From: Chlamydiales bacterium
GTDB lineage: Bacteria; Chlamydiota; Chlamydiia; Chlamydiales; FEN-1388
Assembly: GCA_021372185.1 (NCBI GenBank)
Contig: JAJFUY010000105.1
Span: 1 to 8,206 of the forward strand
Direction: 5' to 3'
DNA: 8,206 bases
The position numbers and the translations under genes are program-made. This document shows positions 1 to 5,420 of this stretch, one piece after another; within the stretch, counting starts at the first letter, position 1, and each line of letters begins with the position of its first letter. Under the pieces are notes generated by a model that ran no database searches, had not been told where the DNA came from, and saw only the letters and a program-made list of their open reading frames with translations.

Positions 1-1406
1 TAGATGCACTTATCGCATGGCTGAAATCTGAGCAAAAAATTAGTGACTTGATAAGAACTGATACTGCAAAGGCAGATGATAAAAAAGCAGATCAAATTAA
101 AACTGATAAAAAGCTTGATGATGCAAAAGACGCCACCATTAAAGCCGATGCCACAAAAGGCGACTCTATCTTTGCAAATTCTTTTACAAATCCATTAAAC
201 GCCGCACTTCAAAGTTTTATCACAGCCGGAGGTGTGCAAAATACTCCCCTTAATTTAGGCTCACTCCAGTTTCTAAAAAACAACTCTATCGCCCTTGCTG
301 GGCTGAATATTGCAGACCCTAGCCTCCTTACTCAAGCCTACCAAATGGCCTCCCAGAAGCTATTGATTACACTTCTGCCAGAAATTAACACTTCTAACCT
401 TAACACAACACAGGCAGAAAAAACCGGTGAGCAATCAAGAGCTGACACCATCCAAAAACGCCTTGTAGACGATATACGCATTGCAATGCAGGATAATGCC
501 ATCCCTCTTAATATGCAGTCCTACTTAGTGCTCTGGACAGCCATTACTCTACCGGCAACTCAAGCTCAAGGGACACAAAACCCCGTTGTAAACCCAGCTG
601 TAACCCAAATTGCCTCAAGCTCTAAAGATGTGGATTTAACTAATCAAGAAACAATAGCCGCAGGCGCAAATGTTGCGGCTCAGGTCGCTCAAAGCATAGT
701 ATCAGTGACAGGCCTGCTTCCAGCAAGCCCCATAGTTGCCAGCGTACTTGCAAGCATACCAGCCCTTTCTAATGACACAGGCACCAAAATTACAGATGCC
801 CTTACAGACCAACTAGGCATGCTGAGCTACATATACTCTCAGATGGCTCCATACTGGTCAGGCCCAGCAGCAGTATCGCTCATGGCAGCCTCTCGAGGCG
901 GTGAAGTGACAGAACAGAAAAAGCTTGAAAGCTCAGTTAGAGCCTTTGCAATAGCGCTAGGAGCTCTTTTAAATGACCCAACTTTTGACAAAATTCTCGC
1001 AGCAATTATAAAAAAAGCCATGCCCAACATTCCCGAAGAACAGCTAAAAATCTTCATAGCTGCCATGAAGGTATCAGTGCTTACAAATGCCTTAGTAGCC
1101 TTGTACATCGTGCTCTTACGTAAAACAAATGGCCAATTTAGAGCCGATGAGCTCGCCCAGTTAATACTAGGCCCCCCAATTGACGAACGGGGCGATATTG
1201 ACGACCTCCTTAAAGGCATAGTAAAATCAATCCAGACCGAGCTTCTATACATCCCAGTAGCCAGAAGAGCTGCCTTCATCAACAACCTCCTCTCAGCCTA
1301 CGACGCCTCCACAGACATAAACGCCCTCGTAGACCCCACAAAGCAGTTCCTCAACCTACTTGACACCACCCTAAACCAAGACTCCGCCGCGAGCACCAAG
1401 GGGTAA
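1..1406 (+). CDS. Hypothetical cysteine-free helical protein, 5'-truncated by the window edge
   Basis: The reading frame is open to the left edge (first full codon at base 3), so this is the C-terminal 467 residues of a longer protein. A TTG at 48-50 could be read as a start but has nothing to recommend it over the open frame upstream. I do not recognise the family. What is visible: an Ala/Asp/Lys-rich, charged, probably helical segment at about residues 20-54 (repeated AD, DKK and KAD words); a Gln/Thr/Asn-rich middle; an Ala/Val-rich hydrophobic stretch at about 218-253; and a membrane-like hydrophobic segment near 355-372. No cysteine occurs in the 467 residues, and there is no enzyme motif I can name. 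A secreted or membrane-interacting protein, for example one resembling a type III translocator, is possible but unproven. GC content and C over G rise strongly towards the 3' end. The stop lies 9 bases from that of the convergent kinase gene, with no terminator between them. Confidence 0.85.
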   Translation, partial: DALIAWLKSEQKISDLIRTDTAKADDKKADQIKTDKKLDDAKDATIKADATKGDSIFANSFTNPLNAALQSFITAGGVQNTPLNLGSLQFLKNNSIALAGLNIADPSLLTQAYQMASQKLLITLLPEINTSNLNTTQAEKTGEQSRADTIQKRLVDDIRIAMQDNAIPLNMQSYLVLWTAITLPATQAQGTQNPVVNPAVTQIASSSKDVDLTNQETIAAGANVAAQVAQSIVSVTGLLPASPIVASVLASIPALSNDTGTKITDALTDQLGMLSYIYSQMAPYWSGPAAVSLMAASRGGEVTEQKKLESSVRAFAIALGALLNDPTFDKILAAIIKKAMPNIPEEQLKIFIAAMKVSVLTNALVALYIVLLRKTNGQFRADELAQLILGPPIDERGDIDDLLKGIVKSIQTELLYIPVARRAAFINNLLSAYDASTDINALVDPTKQFLNLLDTTLNQDSAASTKG

Positions 1407-1415
1407 GGCAACATC

Positions 1416-3059
1416 TTACTGCAAAACACAGGCCTGTTTGGGTTTAGGAATACCCTTAATTTGCTCTAGGCGCTTGGTTGACTCTGGGAGTGTTAATCGT
1501 CTCTCTACAACAGGTTCTACCATCTGTAGCGCAAGGGACTGAAAAACAGTAAGTTTTTTGCTGTTTTGTAAGATTTTCACTGAACTTTTCTTTAGCTGTT
1601 CAGATTCTTCTTTATCTTCAATGAACCAAGAAGGAGCGCCGTTAAATGCTAATTCAAATACAATGCAGCCGAGAGAATAGACATCATTAGACATCCAGCT
1701 TCCAACATATTTTCCCCGTTCTTTTCGCTCCGGGGCTCTATAGTGATGAGTGCAGATCCCAATGTTATAGTTTTTCCACACTTCATCCACACACACAGAA
1801 TCTGGATCGCAAAGAAGTACCTTACCCTTTTTACAAACAAGCATATTTGAAGGTTTTAGGTCTCGATGCACAAGACCTGCATCATGCAGTAGTTGCACCG
1901 TTTGAAACATTGAAGATATAGTGTTTATTGTATCTTGCAACGTCTTTTTTTCATCTATCCATGATCCCAAGGTGTAGGAGATGTGCTCATAGATGCCAAG
2001 GCGTTTATGCGACTTTCCTATAAAGCCAAAGCTTGCAATATGTAGAGGAAATACATCTCGCCCCTCAAGTCGTTTGCTGATTTCCATTTCTCGACTGTAG
2101 CCTTCGTAATAATCACTCCTGCGCATGCCATCTCGTTTTAATGTTGAGAGTGCATGGCATTCAGAAAGGGTAGGCCCCCTCTCATTTAGAGTAAGAAGCT
2201 TGGGAACTCGAGAATTTTTAAAGGTTCCCCCAGCAGTTTTTTCTTTAGGAAGAAAAAGTGCAAAATTCTGCTCTCGCGAAAAGATAATAGAAAAACGAGA
2301 ATTTGTCAGTTTTCGTGAAAGACAGCCTGATCTTGCATGGGAAAAAAGCTTTGCTACTGTATTGGCAAGAACTGAGAGCTCTTTATCTCGTCTTAGTGCT
2401 TTATGCACAAGACCTTCTATTCTTGGATCAACTTTGAGATTTTTGATCTCTTGCTTTGTGTAGGAAGGAAGCAGCGGTAAGGATATGTCCGCATATTTTT
2501 TCAGTATGTCACACACCTGTTGCATGTCTTTGGGGCGCACTTCAGGATTGCTGTGCATCATCCATACGCCAAGCTTAGCTAGGTAGTTACTTTGAGGTAA
2601 CGGATCTTTTGTCAACACATCTCTTGCCGCATCCCCTTCAAGATCAAAATCAGCACGTGCTATCACGAACTCATCTTCTGTACACTTACAACCAGCGAGC
2701 TGGCAAAAGATTACTCCTAATGCAAAGATATCCCCTTTATACCAGTCACCCATAAAGGGAGGGGTTGTGCGTTCCGGAGGCACGGTAGCTATCGAATAGC
2801 CCATTATGCCAGCCTCTTTTCTTACTTCCACTTCAGAGACTACATTTCTATCATTAAAAAAACATACACCTTTCTCGTAGACTATCTGATCTATATGTAA
2901 TTCACGATGAACAAGACCCTTTTGATGAAGGCAAAGGACCTGTTCTGCCAGACTTCGTGCCAGTATGCATCTATCTGCATAGGTTTTTTGAAGAATAAGG
3001 TCAACAGTATCTAAAGATAATGCTGACATAGTATCACATATTGAATCAATAGGTTGCAT
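1416..3059 (-). CDS. Tandem serine/threonine kinase-like protein: degenerate C-lobe plus complete kinase domain, CaaX-like C-terminus
   Basis: Eukaryote-like (Hanks-type) kinase homolog of 547 residues from the chosen start. Residues about 10-185 match only a kinase C-lobe: HRE (51-53) replaces HRD, FFND (67-70) stands where DFG should be, PPE (94-96) replaces APE, and Asp110 of the F-helix and a late Arg survive. No N-lobe precedes it, so this half cannot bind ATP normally. Residues about 255-525 form a full domain: a glycine-loop-like TAGGTF (275-280), a possible ATP lysine (Lys287), a helix-C Glu near 324-326, an intact HRDLKPSN (398-405), DPD (418-420) in place of DFG but keeping the metal Asp, APE (442-444), and Asp459 in a NDVYSLG motif. 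This half is probably active. The last four residues are CVLQ, a CaaX-type motif, preceded by lysines. An ATG at 3089 would add 10 residues, but it lies inside the predicted promoter and has a poor ribosome site; the ATG at 3059 has AAGG 5 bases upstream. Probably a host-directed effector kinase (inference). Confidence 0.88.
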   Translation of the reverse strand: MQPIDSICDTMSALSLDTVDLILQKTYADRCILARSLAEQVLCLHQKGLVHRELHIDQIVYEKGVCFFNDRNVVSEVEVRKEAGIMGYSIATVPPERTTPPFMGDWYKGDIFALGVIFCQLAGCKCTEDEFVIARADFDLEGDAARDVLTKDPLPQSNYLAKLGVWMMHSNPEVRPKDMQQVCDILKKYADISLPLLPSYTKQEIKNLKVDPRIEGLVHKALRRDKELSVLANTVAKLFSHARSGCLSRKLTNSRFSIIFSREQNFALFLPKEKTAGGTFKNSRVPKLLTLNERGPTLSECHALSTLKRDGMRRSDYYEGYSREMEISKRLEGRDVFPLHIASFGFIGKSHKRLGIYEHISYTLGSWIDEKKTLQDTINTISSMFQTVQLLHDAGLVHRDLKPSNMLVCKKGKVLLCDPDSVCVDEVWKNYNIGICTHHYRAPERKERGKYVGSWMSNDVYSLGCIVFELAFNGAPSWFIEDKEESEQLKKSSVKILQNSKKLTVFQSLALQMVEPVVERRLTLPESTKRLEQIKGIPKPKQACVLQ

Positions 3060-3064
3060 AATTA

Positions 3065-3068
3065 CCTT
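3065..3068 (-). promoter_or_regulatory. Ribosome binding site that decides the kinase start
   Basis: On the minus strand AAGG is followed by TAATT and then ATG at 3059. The earlier in-frame ATG at 3089 has only a weak TAAGAA upstream, with a stop codon at its -6 position. This spacing favours the 3059 start. Confidence 0.55.
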
Positions 3069-3079
3069 AATAAGAAACA

Positions 3080-3108
3080 ATTGTATCATTTCTTACTATA
3101 TTTTTCAA
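3080..3108 (-). promoter_or_regulatory. Sigma70-type promoter of the kinase gene
   Basis: Minus strand: -35 TTGAAA (3108-3103), 17-base spacer, -10 TACAAT (3085-3080). The expected transcript start near 3073 lies downstream of the ATG at 3089, so that ATG could not be translated from this promoter. The elements sit among three copies of the palindrome CAATTG (3078-3083, 3106-3111, 3112-3117). Confidence 0.5.
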
Positions 3109-3134
3109 TTGCAATTGTTATTAATTATTAACAC

Positions 3135-3168
3135 CCGCTATCTTGATCATAATTAGATCAAGATAGGG
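3135..3168 (-). terminator. Hairpin after the deubiquitinase gene, probable terminator
   Basis: A perfect 11-base inverted repeat, CTATCTTGATC at 3138-3148 and GATCAAGATAG at 3156-3166, has a 7-base loop. It can be extended by G:C pairs past a one-base bulge. It begins 14 bases after the stop of the minus-strand deubiquitinase gene. The downstream tail is only moderately T-rich (TGTTAATAATTAAT), so termination may be inefficient. A regulator binding site is the alternative reading. Confidence 0.55.
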
Positions 3169-3182
3169 ATGGATGCAACTAC

Positions 3183-4106
3183 TTAGCTTGCGGCTTCGTA
3201 GATTAAGATGGTGCTGTGTTTGCAGGCATCTTCGTGGGGGGTGTGGGTTTTGTTTTTGCCGCGCACCTTGGTTTCGGGTGACTTGTGGATTGTCACTCGG
3301 CCGTCGTCATACTCAACCCAGCCAGCTTTTTCTGGAGTATAGGTATAGGCATGCCATGTGCTATCGCGGCAGATTACAATAGACACCAGTTTATAGTGGG
3401 CGGTTTTGCCACCTTTTACCGGCACATCCAGTTTTTCTGACGGAATAATTACAGCTCGTGAATACCACTTATCGCCATAATCATCTTTGATGCGCGGGCG
3501 ATCAACATAGATTGGCAAAAAGCGTGGTGGGTTTGCTCCAAACACGGTTTTATCAGCATTTACGATGTCTTGCAGAGATTTTCTTTTAGTAGAATCAATA
3601 ACTTTAATATTAAAGAGCATTTCCTTCTTCTTTTTAGAAGAGGATTCATATTCCATTGATTGCTTGTTAAATTGCTTTAGTAAGAATTTCAGAAAGGTTG
3701 CCTGGTGAAACCCGTCATCCATCTTTGCTGGAAGGCCTTTTTTAATAAACAGCTTCTTTAACGCACGCACTTCTTTAGAAGTAACAGGGCGTCTTTTATT
3801 TCCGTTTTTACCTTCTGCAACATCAAACAAACGAAAGAGCTCTGTTTTAATTTCATCTTTTTCATTTGGTTTTGGAGCAAATTCTTTTCTAAATACTTCC
3901 GATGCTCTTAGTGCTTGTATAACACTAATCATCCAACATGATGAGGCATCATTTGTCATTCCTTCTGATTCTGATTCGGACTCGGATTCAGATTTAGAAG
4001 ATTTAGATTTCGAACTCGATTTAGATTTAGATGGCCCGTGATAATATACATATTCACTTGTTGGCCTTTGATATTCTTGAATATCCATTGATGGTGAATA
4101 ATACAT
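3183..4106 (-). CDS. USP-family (peptidase C19-like) deubiquitinase, probable secreted effector
   Basis: Predicted cysteine protease that would remove ubiquitin or a ubiquitin-like modifier in the host cell (307 residues). The USP Cys-box is clear at 49-66: it aligns without gaps to GLxNLGNTCYMNSVLQAL, with Asn52 at the oxyanion position (five before Cys) and Cys57 as nucleophile. A helix ending FLKFLLKQF (138-146) fits the family's EFLxxLL segment. RFLPIYVDRPRI (195-206) and the following strands fit the region before the His-box. The His-box is YKLVSIV (238-244), His252 and WVEYDDGRVT (263-272), giving a triad Cys57/His252/Asp267. The C-terminus STILIYE fits the usual AYILFYE end. Only three cysteines exist (57, 246, 295), so the zinc-binding CxxC pairs of many USPs are absent. 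The N-terminus is Tyr-rich and then a Ser-Lys/Ser-Glu tract, presumably disordered and perhaps carrying a secretion signal. The start has AAAAGGAGT 5 bases upstream. Bacteria make no ubiquitin, so host proteins are the expected targets. The family call comes from motif alignment, not a search. Confidence 0.85.
   Translation of the reverse strand: MYYSPSMDIQEYQRPTSEYVYYHGPSKSKSSSKSKSSKSESESESESEGMTNDASSCWMISVIQALRASEVFRKEFAPKPNEKDEIKTELFRLFDVAEGKNGNKRRPVTSKEVRALKKLFIKKGLPAKMDDGFHQATFLKFLLKQFNKQSMEYESSSKKKKEMLFNIKVIDSTKRKSLQDIVNADKTVFGANPPRFLPIYVDRPRIKDDYGDKWYSRAVIIPSEKLDVPVKGGKTAHYKLVSIVICRDSTWHAYTYTPEKAGWVEYDDGRVTIHKSPETKVRGKNKTHTPHEDACKHSTILIYEAAS
3963..4031 (-). repeat. Low-complexity coding tract encoding Ser-Lys then Ser-Glu dipeptides
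   Basis: Residues 26-48 of the deubiquitinase alternate Ser with Lys (about 26-38) and then Ser with Glu (39-48), a basic block followed by an acidic block. At DNA level it is an imperfect hexamer repeat with several serine codons in use, so it is more than a recent pure slippage expansion. It separates the Tyr-rich N-terminus from the catalytic domain. Confidence 0.85.
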
Positions 4107-4111
4107 GTAAC

Positions 4112-4138
4112 ACTCCTTTTATTAATATTACGAGGAGT
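4112..4138 (-). repeat. Inverted repeat pairing the Shine-Dalgarno of the deubiquitinase gene with its discriminator
   Basis: Minus strand ACTCCT (4138-4133) is complementary to AGGAGT (4117-4112), the ribosome binding site, across 15 bases. With two G:U pairs the stem extends to 10. The upstream arm lies next to the predicted -10, so it may not be present in the transcript. Confidence 0.4.
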
Positions 4139-4166
4139 ACTATATGCCTTTACGGATATTTGTGAA
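4139..4166 (-). promoter_or_regulatory. Sigma70-type promoter of the deubiquitinase gene
   Basis: Minus strand: -35 TTCACA (4166-4161), 16-base spacer, -10 TATAGT (4144-4139), each one mismatch from consensus. The expected transcript start is near 4132, giving a leader of about 25 bases that contains the strong ribosome site AAAAGGAGT (4120-4112). Confidence 0.5.
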
Positions 4167-4189
4167 CCATTAAATAATTGTAACTAAGT

Positions 4190-4228
4190 TAAGAAAAAAT
4201 AAAGGCACATAATTTATGTGCCTTTATT
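4190..4228 (-). terminator. Rho-independent terminator after the Inc-like gene
   Basis: AATAAAGGCACAT (4198-4210) pairs perfectly with ATGTGCCTTTATT (4216-4228) across a 5-base loop. Read on the minus strand, the hairpin starts 9 bases after the stop codon and is followed by a T-run (TTTTTTC), the classic intrinsic terminator form. It separates this gene from the deubiquitinase gene. Confidence 0.85.
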
Positions 4229-4237
4229 AAATTGAAA

Positions 4238-5350
4238 TTAAGCAGATGCTGCGATTTTTGCATTTGCAAATTGAGTCTCTAATTTACCAATTGCTTTGGT
4301 ATATTTTTGATCAATTTTGTTAAGAAGATTACTTTTCCATGCGCGGTTTGCTTGATTACGCTGAATGTACGTATTAAGTACTTCTGTTTTTCTGCGATCA
4401 ATTTCCATACGCGTTAATATGGCCGTAGCAGTACCCACAACGGCACTTACAACTCTTACCGGCTTAGGATTTCTACGATTAAATGTGGTATGTGTATGGA
4501 TAGAACTATTCGTTGCTAATTTCAACTCTTGCGAGCTAATGTACTGCTGTTCTGTTTGATTCCACTTTGCAAGTTCAGAATCAAGTTTATAAAACTCTCT
4601 TTCTGTATCAGATTTATATTCTGCTTTATTTGCATCGGCTTTACCCATAGCATTAATTAATTCGACTACCTTTGCATAAAACTGAGGGCGCTTATTTTCT
4701 GGAGCTTGTGTCATGCGCTCTAAAAGTGCAAACTGTACGATATCATGAGTTGTGTATCTAGTTTCATACACTTGTCTTAATGTACTTTTACTAGACAGCA
4801 CGTTAACTGCTGACTCTCTACTTTGTTTGAGTTCAAAGTCGTGTGCCATGTTGTATTCTGGAAGATATAAAACCGGTTTACGGATTTGACTTGGTCGCGC
4901 AATATCAGCATCTAGACTATCTACACTTTTACGGAAAATGTGAGTGTAATAGCTTGCAGGCACTAAACCTACAACAAATGGAACTGCTATAAATAACAGA
5001 GGCAGGGTGCCAGTGACAGCTGTTGCAATAACTGCTCCAACTATACCAATAATTGTGGCTACAAGCGCTGTAATGGCCAGCACTTTTTTAAATCTTTCTG
5101 AGCCTATAACTTTTTTAGCAGCTTCTGCTTTTATAGTGGCAGTGGTAAAATCTTTGCTATATTGAGCATCATCGGCTTTATACTGTTCAGTAATCCTTGC
5201 AACTGCCGCTGCATGTACTCTTTTATTGGTTGTTTCTTGGTCGTTGGCAACATCTTTGATGGCCAAGCCTACTTTGGGGCCATTCACTATACTTGCCGTG
5301 TCTGGGACGTGAAATTTCGGGTAAATTGCTGCTGGAATTGAAAATGCCAT
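4238..5350 (-). CDS. Putative inclusion-membrane-like (Inc-like) protein with paired transmembrane helices
   Basis: A 370-residue protein that I can classify by architecture only. A hydrophilic N-terminus (1-87) precedes two adjacent hydrophobic helices (about 90-112 and 117-135) joined by a very short TGTLP turn. This bilobed hydrophobic domain is the hallmark by which chlamydial Inc proteins are recognised; they are secreted by type III secretion and inserted in the vacuole membrane with both ends facing the host cytosol. A long charged, probably helical region follows (145-290, with likely coiled coil near 205-280), then a weak hydrophobic stretch (298-312) and a basic helical tail. It contains no cysteine and has no cleavable signal peptide or enzyme motif. 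The start is supported by AAGGAGAG 5 bases upstream. It has its own promoter and a strong terminator, so it is probably a single-gene unit. An ordinary bitopic inner-membrane protein cannot be excluded. Confidence 0.75.
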   Translation of the reverse strand: MAFSIPAAIYPKFHVPDTASIVNGPKVGLAIKDVANDQETTNKRVHAAAVARITEQYKADDAQYSKDFTTATIKAEAAKKVIGSERFKKVLAITALVATIIGIVGAVIATAVTGTLPLLFIAVPFVVGLVPASYYTHIFRKSVDSLDADIARPSQIRKPVLYLPEYNMAHDFELKQSRESAVNVLSSKSTLRQVYETRYTTHDIVQFALLERMTQAPENKRPQFYAKVVELINAMGKADANKAEYKSDTEREFYKLDSELAKWNQTEQQYISSQELKLATNSSIHTHTTFNRRNPKPVRVVSAVVGTATAILTRMEIDRRKTEVLNTYIQRNQANRAWKSNLLNKIDQKYTKAIGKLETQFANAKIAASA

Positions 5351-5353
5351 TAT

Positions 5354-5384
5354 ATCTCTCCTTATTAGTAAAATAAAGAGAGAT
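5354..5384 (-). repeat. Inverted repeat spanning the ribosome site and discriminator of the Inc-like gene
   Basis: Minus strand ATCTCTC (5384-5378) is exactly complementary to GAGAGAT (5360-5354), which overlaps the ribosome site AAGGAGAG, across 17 bases. The upstream arm overlaps the end of the predicted -10. The layout is the same as in the deubiquitinase leader. Confidence 0.4.
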
Positions 5385-5411
5385 TATATAGAAAATATTT
5401 ATTTTATGCAA
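5383..5411 (-). promoter_or_regulatory. Sigma70-type promoter of the Inc-like gene
   Basis: Minus strand: -35 TTGCAT (5411-5406), 17-base spacer, perfect -10 TATAAT (5388-5383). The expected start is near 5376, giving a leader of about 25 bases. It is the best promoter match among those I picked out by eye in the window. Confidence 0.6.
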
Positions 5412-5418
5412 TAAATAT
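5395..5418 (-). terminator. Weak A/T-only hairpin directly after serS
   Basis: ATATTTATT (5395-5403) pairs with AATAAATAT (5410-5418) around a 6-base loop. It begins 2 bases after the serS stop and is followed on the minus strand by TTTC. The stem has no G:C pair and overlaps the promoter of the next gene, so it may terminate poorly and let serS transcription run on. Confidence 0.3.
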
Positions 5419-5420
5419 CT

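Noticed and set aside
48..50. TTG as the start codon of the first gene
   Set aside because: The frame is open to base 3 with coherent coding content upstream, so the gene simply enters from the left edge.
839..1285. Minus-strand frame of 148 codons inside the first gene
   Set aside because: It lies wholly inside a convincing coding region on the other strand, and its translation has no recognisable domain; an antisense shadow.
1427..1436. ACAGGCCTGT palindrome near the kinase stop as a bidirectional terminator
   Set aside because: It lies within the kinase coding region, has no loop and no T-run in either direction.
2125..2463. Plus-strand frame of 112 codons opposite the kinase
   Set aside because: It sits opposite the conserved linker and N-lobe of the kinase and shows no family features of its own.
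3961..4034. CRISPR-like or satellite repeat
   Set aside because: The hexamer pattern is explained by Ser-Lys and Ser-Glu codons inside an intact gene.
3183..4106. Assignment of the protease to the CE/Ulp, OTU or Josephin families
   Set aside because: The order Cys, then a late His followed 15 residues on by Asp, with QAL after the Cys helix and a C-terminal ILIYE strand, fits USP and not those families.
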